The notes beneath the pieces were generated by a model, which saw only the letters and a program-made list of their open reading frames with translations, was not told the origin of the DNA and searched no databases. Shown here piece by piece: positions 1 to 15,284 of a stretch of DNA of 64,000 nt; the first letter of the stretch is position 1; each line of letters opens with the position of its first letter. Source of the DNA: Argentina anserina (Eukaryota; Streptophyta; Magnoliopsida; Rosales; Rosaceae); contig NC_065874.1 of assembly GCF_933775445.1 (NCBI RefSeq), positions 26,792,501-26,856,500 of the forward strand. The letters run 5' to 3'. The translations under genes were made by a program, and so were the position numbers.

Positions 1-31
1 TAATATATCTTACTCTACTTCCTATTATTGC

Positions 32-666
32 CAAGGTTCTAAAAAGTGCTAGGCGGTATGCATGCGGACAACTATCTCCTAGTGCCTAGACGGTTAGGCG
101 GCGCCTAGGCGGTTTCGAATTATTAAATATTTATTTATTTTTATACATATATTTAAACTATTTTAATGATTAAAAATATATAATGATGTTTAATATTAAT
201 TTTAAAAATACTTAAAATAGTCTGAATTCACATAACTTAAGTAGAAAGTCCATAAAAAATATTTGAAGAAAAGATAAATAATGAAACAAATGCAAAATAC
301 TAAATCTCAATTTCTTTTTCTCTAAATTATTTCCTAACTCATTCAATATCGGACTCAAACTTAATATTCATATTTATTTCCTCTTCTTCTGTTGATGAGA
401 TTCAGTTTTCAGAAAATAGACAAAGAGTGAGAGCTGCGGCCTCTTTTAGTTTTTTTTATAATATCAAATGATGATTGACCGCCTAGGACAGCCTAGGACT
501 GATAGGACTGAATAAGACCGCCTAGAACCACCTAAAACCGCCTAGGCGGCCGCCTAATTCACAAAACGCCACAGATGGCCGCCGAGGCAAAAAGCGTGGC
601 GGTGGGTGACCTCCTAGTGCCTAGGCGCCGCCTAGACGGCCGCTTAGACCGCTTTTTAGAACACTG
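32..666. mobile_element. Non-autonomous hAT-type MITE with 8-bp target site duplication
   Basis: The same octamer ATTATTGC flanks both ends (24-31 and 667-674), which is the target duplication size of hAT elements. Inside it are imperfect terminal inverted repeats: the right end read inward begins CAGTGTTCTAAAAAGC, the left end CAAGGTTCTAAAAAGT. The subterminal parts are packed with CCTAGGCGGC-type motifs in both orientations (about 50-115 and 480-655), as expected for transposase-binding subterminal repeats. The middle is AT-rich with no coding potential. It lies downstream (in gene sense) of the last visible BAGP1-like exon, probably in an intron of that gene. Confidence 0.85.
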
Positions 667-888
667 ATTATTGCAAATTGTTCATTGACACGAATTAGAG
701 TCCAGCTCCACGAACAGGACTGTTCTAGATATCGAACCCCCAAAAGGAAAAAGTTAACCGTTCCCATACCCTTAGAGCACTCTTGCAAACAAATGGATAT
801 GAGGAAAAAATCAAAACAAAAAAAGATGAGATGAAGTGACCACTCATATGTAACTCCTATTCATAATTTACATAAACAAATTACTGAC

Positions 889-5183
<4,295 letters not shown>

Positions 5184-6320
5184 GATGCCTTTCAAATTCA
5201 GACTGCAGTCAGAACAAGTGAAAGAATATTAGCTTGTGCAGATAAAATTAGCTGAAAGTATACTTATTGTTTGACAAAATATCCTTTAAAACTAGACAGC
5301 CCAAGTAATCGCAAGATTCCGTAAACCATTCAAACATAATATCAGTTCATGCCATTAAAAATCTCATCCTAATAATATCATGATAAACCAGAAATCGTAA
5401 ACACATTAAAAACAAACAAATTTCCAACTCAAGACTTTCAAATTAACTTTCCAAAATAGCGTACTGTAAAACAAGCTTTGTCAAAGCACCGAAAAGGATC
5501 ACTTAACTGTTATTTGTCAAACTCATGAACTATTTAAAAGATGTTCATTAAATGTCCACAAGCAAAAATCATAAGCATTTGAGAAAGCAAAAGTCAAACT
5601 CACCACGTATAGGGAAGCTAAGAACTACACAACACGATCCATCCCAGGATCGTCACCAAAAGAGAGCTCCACCGGCTCACCTAACAACAAAAAAGGTATA
5701 GTAATCACTATGAACTCCCTTAGCCATTAATCAATCAGCACATAATCCCACCTGACAATCCAGTCCTCAACAATGTCACCGAAACCTTCTCTACTCCTAA
5801 TGATCTTTAAAACTCTGACAACAATAACCTCCAAGGCTCCAATCTCTCTATATCTTCATACTTGATACTTTTATCATTGTCTTGTACTCATGTACAACAC
5901 TATAATCAACTCCAACCATTACATTTCTCAGAAAGTTTCTTCTTTTAATTATTTGTAACCTAACGCGTATAATAAGGTTCATTAAGACCTAGAGCCGGCC
6001 ACACAAACCGCCGATTACGGCGGCCGGCGGTGGCGCAAATTTACAGAAAATAAAAACTTAAAAAAGGATATACAATTTTATGCTCAAAAGAAACGCCGTC
6101 AAGTGTAGAGAAACTTTATACCTTGGGATTTCGCCGGAATTGAAGAAAACCACCGCAGTTTGACTTGTCCGGGAGAGGGGGGAACGGCAGCGATGGAAGG
6201 GCGGGGAGGAGAGGAGGAGAGCGGTGTGGTTTTCGTCGAGAGAAGTGGCCGGTGGCGGGAGGAAGAATCGGGAGTTGGAATGCGTTGGGTGGGTCGGTGT
6301 GACCCGGTGACCTTTTTATG
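5184..6320 (-). promoter_or_regulatory. BAGP1-like 5' leader with UTR intron(s) and promoter
   Basis: An acceptor (CTGCAG at about 5203-5208) lies 19 bases upstream of the chosen ATG, so the leader is spliced. A GC-rich, purine-rich block at 6120-6300 followed on the minus strand by the donor CCCAAG/GTATAAAG (6122/6121) looks like the first UTR exon. A middle UTR exon may sit near 5600-5690. No TATA box was placed with confidence. Confidence 0.5.
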
Positions 6321-7407
6321 ATCGTCTTTGTTGAACTTTGGTCTTTGGAATTCCCGTTATTGAGTTTGAAAAGTCTGAATCACCGTTTTGGCTGACTAAC
6401 ATTTTTATTTATTTAATAAAATAGGGAGAAAATTTTATCATACATGACATATCGTATATAAAAAGCCAATAGGCTGTAAGTGAAAAAGACGCCGTAAGGA
6501 TCATCCGGTAATATGAGGTTTTTAGTTCGAATTTCAACTTGTGAAAAACATTCATTGAAAATAGTTGTATCTTAATTTGCTCCCGCTATTTTATGTATAT
6601 CAAAAGATTGTACTTTAAGTGCTAGAGTAACCTCTCCGAGTAGCTTGCCTAAGTACATGACAAATCTTAAAACTAGGAAATGAGGCAATTAAATCTTGAA
6701 TTTCCACAACGAGAGCATGTATAATGGGACGAGGTCTCAATTATTAGCACAAGAAACCGCCGATACTGCCGTTAAGCAGTCACTCTCCGAACTCAAATGT
6801 AGGGCCTGAATAACTCTTATTGCAAAAGCTCGACATGGAACGCCAATGTGACAAAACTATGTCTAGCAAAGAATGCACCAATAAGGCACCTCCATTACCT
6901 CTAGTCAGATGTTGCGGTCATAAAGCGTCCATCAACAGTCATTTTGACAGTATCGAATACCGGGCCTTTTCCAAACATTACGGGGCCTACTTTGAGTTGA
7001 GGTCCCGTTCTTCTCGTTTGGCCCCGTTGAGATTTGTTACGCCAAAATGTGTCATTACGGTTGTTCTAGAACCACATCAAAATGAGCATCTGGTCAAGCA
7101 GTCTTGACTGTGACTGCTACCAAGCAACCAATTTTCAAAGAAAGGTCCAAACTTGGAAATGAGAAAGGAGGTGAATTGAAATTCTATTTGGGGACTTGGA
7201 AACGAGAAAGAGGCCGGGCTCCCCCTAAGCATTGTTTTGTTAAAACTATAGTTTATAAGGGTTTGTAATTACTGGTCAAAGTTGCAAACATACTAGATGA
7301 TCCGATCAAATCGATCAGTAGCTAGTCACTAGTCACCAAAGTGAAACAAAAGAATGAGTAACTAAACAAGATTTGAATGCCGATAAATCTCCAATTTAGT
7401 GAAGCCA
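6321..7407. other. Intergenic DNA, no gene recognised
   Basis: The stretch lies between the BAGP1-like promoter and the broken 5' edge of the Copia fragment. The only sizeable open frame (6820-7107, plus) has no recognisable domain. Nothing here resembles the missing exons of the tRNA ligase gene, although this is where they would be expected to follow. Confidence 0.6.
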
Positions 7408-8630
7408 AACTGGTGACAGTAATGAAGAAATTCAGTCTCTTAAAGGTACCTTGCATACCAAGTTTGCCATTAAAGATCTTGGTGCACTGAGGTACTTTTT
7501 AGGAATTGAAATGGATCAATCACCCTTTGGCTTGTTTCTCAATCAAAGGAAATATATTGTTGAGCTACTCGAAGAAGCTAACATGAAGGCTAGCAGTTCA
7601 ACTCCTACCCCTCTTCCAAGCAAATTTGATATTGAAGCATCATGTGATCCTCTCCCTCACATCTCAGAATATCAAAGATTGGTTGGTAAACTCATATATC
7701 TCACAATTACACGACCGGATATTTCATATGTTGTTAGCTTGGTGAGTCAGTTCATGCATGCTCCTACATCTACACACATGCATTTGGTTAAACGAATTCT
7801 AAGGTACCTCAAGGGCACAGTGACTAAGGGAGTGTTTATGAAAAATAATGGTCATTTTGTCTTGGAAGGTTTTTCTGACTCTGATTGGACAGGCAACACC
7901 CTTGATCGAAAGTCTACGACTGGTTTTTGCACATTTGTAGGTGGAAACTTAGTCACATGGAAGAGTAAAAAACAGTCAGTGGTGGCAAGATCAAGTGCAG
8001 AAACTGAGTATAGGGCAATGGCCTCTACTGCATGTGAATTGATATGGCTGAAGGCTCTTCTTCAAGATCTTGGTGTCAAGTGCAAGAATCCTATCACTTT
8101 ACACTGTGACAATCAAGCAGCAATGCACATAGCTGCGAACCCTGTCTTTCACGAACGTACCAAGCATATCGAAGTGGATTGTCATTTCATTCGAAATCAA
8201 GTCCAAAACAAAATTCTGACCACTTCGTTTGTGCGTGCTTCTGATCAACTAGCCGATGTGTTCACCAAAGTGTTGCCTACTGCTCAGTTCCATCGTCTAT
8301 TGTTCAAGCTTGGTTCGAAAGATTCTCTCGATCCAGCTTGAGGGGGAGTATTGTTAGTGCTGTCTACTTAGTGCTATTGTTAGTGTTATTGTTAGTGCTA
8401 TCTTTTCTTAGTGCTTACTTAGTGCAGCAACTTCTTTTCTTAGTGCTATTGTTAGTGCTATCTTTTCTTAGCTAGTGCTTACTTAGTGTAGTTTCTTTTC
8501 TTAGTGCTGTTTGCTTTGCTAGTCTATATATAGTTGTTTCCATTGTAGCTACAAATATAATTCAGTTGTAAAAACTAGCAGTTCAATACATCATTCATAT
8601 TCAAACTATTTCCTTGTGTTACCTTCTTCA
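7408..8630 (+). mobile_element. 5'-truncated Ty1/Copia retrotransposon: end of RT, RNase H, 3' LTR
   Basis: Coding sequence starts abruptly at about 7408 in the reverse transcriptase (TGDSNEEIQ, then FAIKDLGALRYFLGIEM) and runs without a stop through the Copia RNase H (GFSDSDWTG, DRKSTTGFC, SSAETEYRAMA, KHIEVDCHFIR, DVFTK) to a TGA at 8339-8341. A polypurine tract (GAGGGGGAGTA, about 8340-8350) precedes TGTTAGTG, the start of the 3' LTR. There is no 5' LTR, gag, protease, integrase or most of RT. The LTR right end is uncertain (no clean TAACA end was found), so the element is broken on both sides. It sits directly against intron 6 of the truncated tRNA ligase gene, in opposite orientation. 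Confidence 0.88.
8352..8630 (+). repeat. Copia 3' LTR with TTAGTGCT subrepeats
   Basis: The LTR begins TGTTAGTGCTGTC after the polypurine tract. Its first 170 bases are built from degenerate repeats of TTAGTGCT(A/T)TTG and TCTTTTCTTAGTGC. A TATA-like TATATATA lies at 8525-8532. The right boundary is approximate. Confidence 0.7.
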
Positions 8631-8730
8631 ATAATCGTCAAAAAGTATTGAAATTTATGACTTAATCTCAGCCATCCAAGGTCATTAAAGTTTCTAAACC
8701 ATAAAAGAAGAGAAGAAAAGAACTCTGTAC

Positions 8731-11164
8731 CAAAATCTTCATTTGGACGCTGTCCATGGTCTCCTAGGACAGCAGTTACGAGCTCCATTGATACGCACAT
8801 ATGGTTCCTCTGCAGGTATACCGATAAAAATATAGACTGGGAAGGGACAGGACAGCAGGACTTATGTATTGGACAAACTGATTGGTCGCTGAGTTATTTC
8901 TTGTATAAAAATATCTGACTGAATACTAGGCAGTAAAAAACAAATTAACAAAAAGTAGTGGTGTTCATTTTTTCATACTATCAGGTTATGTAAATAACAC
9001 CTCTAGGAAATCATTGAACTCTGCTTGCTTTTTTGCTGCTTCAGATCCCCATGTCTCACGAAACATGCGTCCAAGGACAAATACACCAACGGCTGTATAT
9101 CTGTAAAAGTACAATATTCAGCTAGCTAAGGTTAACCAACATAAACAAGTGAGGAACAATGGAGATAATACCAAAACATAATTGGTACTTTAAAGCATAA
9201 CTTCTATTTCAACAAAGTTTATCTTGATCTAATTTTTCTTACATGTTTTTTTAACTTGTCCTTTGCACGATTAATTAATTAACCAGGCATCCTGATTTTA
9301 TCCCAATTTTATTTTTACTAGAAAGATAAACAGCCAATGAATGATTAAGAGATTCTGTTTCATAAAAATAGTAGTCCAGTGTATACAATTCCACTCCTGT
9401 TTTCTACTGGTCCACGTCACATTTCGTCCCCCTTTCTTCAATGTGTGTGATTAGAAACAACAGTTGTCTAAACTAAGGAACATCGGATAAACCATGTGTT
9501 CACACATCTGCATGGCCATTCATATCTTCATTTTTTTACTGAATTGAACAGCATAAATAAGAAAGAAAAAATGAAGAATTGAAAGTGCGGGGACAAAGGA
9601 GTTATCACCTACATATTACCAAAGCTGTTTTTGGCATAAGCACCACCCTCATTACCAGCGTACATAAAAAGTGACCCAGAGTGTTTAAGTGAAACCTGCA
9701 AGAGGGATCACAATCAATAAGTTTTTTTTTTTTGGTCAATAAGTCCCTGAGGATTAGTTTGGTCAATTCAGATAAAATTAAGTGAGGAATAACTCGATCT
9801 TATTATGGGAATCAACAGTAGGATCTGCAACTCTTCGGAGAGTAATTAGTTAACAGCCAACCATGGTATCTCAATGCACAAAGTAATGTAATTTTGACAA
9901 AAATAAAGAGCTCATGAACATTTCTTACCTCCAAGGAAGCCAGGCTGTTAGAGACCATCTCAATCATCCTCGTCCTGATCTGGACAGAAGAAACATAATA
10001 CTAATATTGTCAAGATAATATATCAGAGAAGAATCGCCGAATCATTGGAAGACGCAAAGCAATAAAGTCACATTTACTCTTTAAAATTATAAAGGGATGC
10101 ACATTCCCATATGCATTTCTTAATTTGATGACATAATTCAACAATGCAACCATGTAGTTGTCGTTAAAACGATATAAGTCAGCACAATACTAGGTAAGTA
10201 TATTCCTATGTAAGAAATGTTAAAGCAACCAGAAAGTTTGACATGTAAAGCCATAAAGAGAAAAAAGAAAGGGAAAAAAACGGACCTCTAGATCTGACTT
10301 CTCGTTTTCAAATTTAGGATAGAACGTAGCTCGTATCTGCACCTGAGAATACGTTGAGTTGTCCACCGTAAAATTTTCCAAGAGATTACCCTTGAACACC
10401 TTACTTGCACCAGAACTACTTTTCCCATTTTGCTGCAATCCAACTGTACTTTTAGCAGCAGCGGGTACTTCGGCTTCTACTGCCGTCGATCCACCAACAG
10501 TTCCATAAGATTTGGGCAGCCAGACTCCTTTTTTCCCTTGTACTGGAACCGGATTCACCTGCACCCTCCCAAATTGTATAGGCTGAACCGATGCTCGAGT
10601 TTGCCCACTGCTTCCACTAGCACTCCATTCACCAAGTCTGTTAAGGCCGGAGCTGTCGGTCTTCGTTTTCTCCCTCCACTTTTGCCCGCCCTTTCGCTGC
10701 AAAGCAAGCCAACTGTCTCAATCACCCTATCAAAGCCTCGAAACTCCAAATTTCAATCACAATAAACACATTCCAATTAGCCTCTCGGATTTAGTTTCTA
10801 AAATCTAACCAAGTCTAGCAACACTAAGAATACCTACAACTTAGAAAGGTTTGAAATCGGGATCATATAGGTAAAATTTGGACAATGACGGTAAATAATC
10901 ATACACCGCACGAAATTACACAGCTAATTCACCTAATTCATCCACATCTAAGCAAATTTAACAATAAAATATAGAAATAGCGAACAATTTATCTAAATTT
11001 TTCAACAAAAATCACTCGACGATTATCACAAGCCAAAACCACGCCGATCAAATTCAACCGCAACGATTACAAGCTCCAAAATGACAGAAAACAATGGCGG
11101 AAATCCACAAATGTAAACAGGAACATGTAAAAACGAGAGAATTCAATACCTGACGGTACGGCAT
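8731..11164 (-). pseudogene. RNL: Plant tRNA ligase (RNL/RLG1), N-terminal exons 1-6 only
   Basis: Six exons in phase: 11164-11150 (MPYRQ), 10696-10286, 9979-9929, 9695-9613, 9100-9001 and 8809-8731. They encode the variable N-terminus, GVWLPKSYGTV, then the start of the adenylyltransferase (ligase) domain: QIRATFYPKFENEKSD, IRTRMIEMV, VSLKHSGSLFMY, YTAVGVFVLGRMFRE and CVSMELVTAVLGDHGQRP. The KHSG motif holds the lysine that corresponds by family position to the AMP-accepting Lys152 of Arabidopsis RNL. The enzyme joins tRNA halves and bZIP60-type mRNA halves and is normally about 1,100 residues with a central kinase and C-terminal phosphodiesterase domain. About 250 residues are present. After the exon 6 donor the sequence meets a Copia LTR within about 100 bases and no later exon is found before the BAGP1-like gene. 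No stop or frameshift was seen in the six exons. I call it a truncated, non-functional copy. Confidence 0.8.
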
Positions 11165-11551
11165 GGTTGAATGCGAGAGAGAAACGGAAGAGGAGAATCG
11201 AGTTGTGCAGGGCGGAGATGACGACCTGATGCACAGTAATTATATCATGTGAATCCGCGTTTGGCTGACACGTGGTGTAATATGAGCCCTTGGATCAGCC
11301 AGGCTGCAATTGAATCTTACTTTACTTGACCAGTCAAAGAGATTGGAGAGAGTTGTAGATATAAAACCCTGTCGGGGTTTATGCCTCTCTCACTTCACCC
11401 CAGTTAAATCTATATAGTGACTAGTGAGGTCTTTCAATCAGGGTATCAGATTATCGACCTTTGTGTAGGAAGGTGGATTGATTGGCTCTGATGATGTGGA
11501 ATTGAATCAAGCCTCTTCTGCAAATTGGGATGGTGAGAGGTTCAGCTGAGT
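11165..11551 (+). promoter_or_regulatory. Shared promoter space and 5' leader relic of the truncated FBD copy
   Basis: This is the upstream region of the tRNA ligase copy (minus) and of the FBD relic (plus). Bases 11480-11540 (ATTGATTGGCTCTGATG ... TTGAATCAAG) resemble the 5' leader of the intact F-box gene around 14900-14935, so the relic kept its own leader. No clear TATA box was placed. Confidence 0.45.
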
Positions 11552-12792
11552 TTGTCCTTTTGGGGATTTCATTGGGTAGCAATCTTGGGTTCATCGTTGA
11601 CGGTATGTTTGGAAGATGATGACCATGATGGCGATGACGACGAGTTTGTTAGACAATCCTTCTCATTTCATGTTAATGCTCCGAATCTTGAAAAGCTTGT
11701 GCTCAAGAGTGTTACTTTGGGAATATATAATTTGGAGAATGTGAAATCCCTAGTCAGTGCTAGTATCACTTTCGATGACATGTCTGCTACTGATTTTCCA
11801 ACTTTGTCAACTCGTGCAAGTTCTCTCCTGGCTGGAATCTCCGGTGTCAATTATCTGTCTTTTTCAACTCTTTCTTTTGAAGTAAGTATTATCGTAATTT
11901 TTACTCTTGCATAAGAAAACATAGGAGTAGAAAAATCATTATCAATCTTTCTATTCTGGATAGGTTGAGAAGGTGAATAAAAAATAATTGGTAATTGCTA
12001 GTTAGGTTTCAATTTGGCCTGGATTCCCCTGGAAATAATATATGGTAGTTTTGGGATGGACATGTCACTAATATGAGAAGAACAGAAGAGCACGGCATTA
12101 CGTCATTAATCTGTCCATTTTACATACTTAGTAGATACTCAATGCCTCCTTCTCTAAATAGTCTTGTCTATTCTTCTATATATTCACTGTGTTTGTCTGT
12201 CATTTTGTTCTTTGGGAAAGTATGATGGAAACTCCGAAACTGTATGGTATTCATAATTTTGATTTGCATGGTTGAGTAATTGATACATGTATACTTTTGT
12301 AGGTTTCAAATCTGCCAGAGGCTTTTATTAATTTGAAAAAAATTGGACCTGCTCTTCATGAATGCAATTACTGGGAGTTGCTGGCGGATGTAAGTTATGT
12401 CTCTTCTCTTTTTGTTTTGGCATTAGTAATGTCTTTCTGTACTGGTGCTTAGTTATGGTAAAGTACAATTCCAGAGTTCTAATCTCAGCATTTAATCCAT
12501 CTTTTCTTGCCAGAAAACCGAATGTGATGATGAACATTCAGAGCTTGAATGGAATACACCAGAGGTTGTACCTGTGTGTTTGTCGTCACAACTAAAGACT
12601 ATCACTATCAAAGGATTCAAGGGACAGAGGGTTGAGATGGGAGTGGCAAAGTACTTGTTAAACAATGGTCATGTATTAAATAAGTTGACACTTCATACAG
12701 GGTTTCTGTATACTGAAGCTGAGGAGATGTACAAGGAGTTTCTGATGTTTCGTAGGGCAATGAGTTGTCAAGTTAAGTTTATCAATATGTGA
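11552..12792 (+). pseudogene. F-box/FBD paralogue that lost the F-box and N-terminal LRRs
   Basis: Three exons match the C-terminal half of the neighbour at 15285-17083: up to 11881, then 12303-12389 and 12514-12792. The last exon encodes a full FBD domain (LKTITIKGFKGQRVEMGV ... ending in a TGA at 12790-12792). The leader joins directly into the LRR part near 11590, so about 0.85 kb present in the paralogue (the whole F-box and first LRRs) is missing. The open frame starts with TTG, has an upstream in-frame TGA and no in-frame ATG before about 11780. Exon 2 has a one-base insertion (seven A instead of six) compensated by a one-base loss 10-15 bases later, plus loss of 15 codons at its end, leaving phase intact. 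A short FBD-only protein is conceivable but unlikely. Confidence 0.75.
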
Positions 12793-13662
12793 TTATTGTC
12801 AAATCAAGACTTGAGTTCTATCAGTCCTTGGTCGAGGGGAACTACTTTTGTAAGAGAATGATTTCAATTTGTTTAAATTGGATATAAATTAGCAGCATCT
12901 TATATATATTATCTGCATGTTACTGTGTATCGTTAGATTTTTCTTTTCATGTGTGTTTAGATTCATTTAAAGAAATTTTGATTTAAACCCAGAATGTATG
13001 CATTTAAATGTATGAATGGGCAGTACAGAAACCCCGAAAAGGAAAAACAATAAGTTGATCCATCTTAAAAAAACAAACTAGGCACAGACCATACTGCATA
13101 GCTAGCTAGGCTGCTCTTCATTGCATTTGCTTAACACTATTTCGGCTGATAGCCTTTCTTAAGACTCTTGTCTGTTTGGAGCACTCTGGCAGAAGCAGCA
13201 GAACCAAATTGAAATTCACTCTGTCCAAAGATCGAAACTAACCTTCATGTTTCCCTGTGGAACCAAATGGAAATCCAACCTCTTAGGTAATTTAGACAAT
13301 TGCTCTTCAGTCCTACTGACCAGAAAACTGCAACAAATTCGTTTAATATTCACCATATTTTTTATCTAAATATCGATAACAAAAAAATTACCTACCAATT
13401 CAAATAGACGAATACAAACAAACAAACAACAGGCAAGAAAAGATTTGGGATCCCTTGCTTCAGACCCTGGACTCCACAGACTGCATAATCCGTACTGTTT
13501 TTCTTCTCACTTCTCTGGAAAGTAAATATATTACATGAAATCACCAAACTGATTCCAAACCAGCAGAAAATGAACAAACTTGAGCCTCAGATGAATAGAT
13601 ACCTATCATTTATAACATGACCGAAAAGGGCATATGTCTCTAGTACATGACGGATTGGCAGT
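12793..13662. other. Intergenic, 3' flanks of two convergent genes
   Basis: AT-rich DNA following the FBD relic and preceding (on plus) the end of the KRR1-like gene. No open frame with recognisable content and no clear repeat was seen. Confidence 0.6.
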
Positions 13663-14421
13663 TCAGACACACATGGCCTCCAGACTCTGCATCACTTGAC
13701 TTGTCATCTTAACTGTCTCATCTTTCATCGGCTGAGCCTTCTTTCTAATCCGCAAAGCCTCGAAACTCATCATCACTTCTGTTGTCATCTTAACCCTCGC
13801 ATCTTTCATCGGTTGAATTTTCTTTCTAATCCTCCGCACAAGGGGGGCAGGGGGCACACCATGAGCAATGCAGCCTTCCACAATCTTTGAGATCATCTTT
13901 ATTCCGCGGAGTGAACCAATGACAGCAACAGTATCTCCCTTAAGAAAAATGCCACAGCCAGTCAGATCATTAAGCTCCTTTAGGACACCAGCGAGAAGAA
14001 TCCTCCGTGCAATAAATTGGTCCTTATTGATCCCAAACAATTTGCAAAGCCCTCCTTCTCGATTCGCAATCTTGATAATCTCATGTTGGACACTGCAATC
14101 CAGTACTTGTATTGCCCAATGTACTGGAACACTTCTCGACAAAAGCCGCAAGACATCCATGGCCTTGAAAATTATGTGTCTATCTTCTGTAGCTCTGGTT
14201 GTAGAGACATACATATTACCCTTGACAAGATCCAGTTTGCATGAAAGGCCATACTCCCCTAGACCCGACTCCACTACCGGCCAAGATTTCTGCAGCTTAT
14301 CCGTATCTAAAAACTCATCGTAGAACGTGGTGTAGGAGACCGTGTCAATGCCATCTTGATGGAACAAAGAAAAAATATCCTCGACCTTCTGCTTCGAGGG
14401 GTTTGCGTAATCTCCCGACAT
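13663..14421 (-). CDS. KRR1-like KH-domain protein with a duplicated C-terminal segment (intronless)
   Basis: A single exon encodes 252 residues from the ATG at 14421 (MSGDYANPSK; the longer frame begins with GTG) to TGA at 13663. Residues about 40-185 match the KRR1 small-subunit processome factor: SWPVVESGLGEYGLSCKLDL, STTR, LRLLSRSVP, IQVLD, IIKIAN, and the KH-like LNDLTGCGIFLKGDTVAVIG with SLRGIK. KRR1 works in the nucleolus in 18S rRNA maturation. The family C-terminus (the MMKKEL region) is replaced by two 27-residue copies starting RIRKK(I/A)QPMKD, i.e. an 81-bp tandem duplication. Lack of introns and strong divergence suggest a retrocopy or fast-evolving paralogue. The frame is open, so it may be expressed, but processome function is doubtful. 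Confidence 0.72.
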   Translation of the reverse strand: MSGDYANPSKQKVEDIFSLFHQDGIDTVSYTTFYDEFLDTDKLQKSWPVVESGLGEYGLSCKLDLVKGNMYVSTTRATEDRHIIFKAMDVLRLLSRSVPVHWAIQVLDCSVQHEIIKIANREGGLCKLFGINKDQFIARRILLAGVLKELNDLTGCGIFLKGDTVAVIGSLRGIKMISKIVEGCIAHGVPPAPLVRRIRKKIQPMKDARVKMTTEVMMSFEALRIRKKAQPMKDETVKMTSQVMQSLEAMCV

Positions 14422-15284
14422 CGCAGCACCAATTGAATCGATCACTAGAGGGCTGAATTGCTTCTTACTTTTAAAAGAAGAGGGCTGAACTTGAGAGATG
14501 GAGAAGATGGCTGAATTGCATATTTATGGCGAAGAGATCCCAGTTGGAGTTGCTATAATTGACATGTCCGTTGTCACATAGGATTAGCTAACCATTTAAC
14601 CATTTCCTTTGTCATATAGGATTTCCTTTGTCATATAGGATTAGCTATCCATTCAATCTTCTATACTTATCTTTTCCACGTGGCTTCCCTTTCACTCAGT
14701 AAAAAGTCCATTTCCCCCTTAGTAAAAGTCCAAAAAACATTGTATACAGTATCAGGGTTTAGTGCCTCTGGGGGCTCTGGGTTTCTCATTTCTCTAGGGT
14801 TTAATCGATATTCGATACTGAGGTCTCTTTCTCAAAAAAAAAAAAAAAATCGATACCGAGGTTTGTTAATCGGGAGCTTGCTTATGGGGAGAAGGGTGGA
14901 GTGATTGGCGTTGCAAATTTCGTATTGAATCAAGTTTCTTCGTCTTCTTCTTCTTCTAATTTCGCAGGTATGAATCGGGAACTGCAAATGGTTTCTTTCG
15001 GTTGTGAAATTTTTGCCTTTTTGGAATTTCGTTGTTGTAGCAATCATGGGCTTATCAATTTTATTGGTGATTTTCAGAATTTCCCAGTATTTTAAGACTG
15101 TGATTGGAGAGAATCAGACGTTTTCGGATCTGGGTTTGGCTCCTTTTTAGGCTTCCTCACGGGTATTTCCATCTTCTCATTTTGACCTTTGTGCCCAGTA
15201 TTGTTAGAATTTGTGGGAATATTAGTTTCTTTGGAATAATTACATCAGTGGTTTCAATTTGACATTGATTTTAGGGTAGAAGAA
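14422..15284 (+). promoter_or_regulatory. Divergent promoter region and 5' leader of the F-box gene
   Basis: This is the space between the minus-strand KRR1-like gene and the plus-strand F-box gene. A run of 15 A sits near 14835-14849 and a (TTC)n-like stretch near 14938-14957. The part from about 14870 is the leader shared with the truncated FBD copy. The tract holds a direct repeat of CCTTTGTCATATAGGATT (14608-14642). No unambiguous TATA box. Confidence 0.5.

Noticed and set aside
6820..7107. 95-codon plus-strand frame
   Set aside because: No domain, no ATG context of note, and it lies in a breakpoint-rich stretch; likely chance.
10430..10765. 111-codon plus-strand frame opposite the tRNA ligase exon 2
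   Set aside because: Shadow of the real minus-strand exon.
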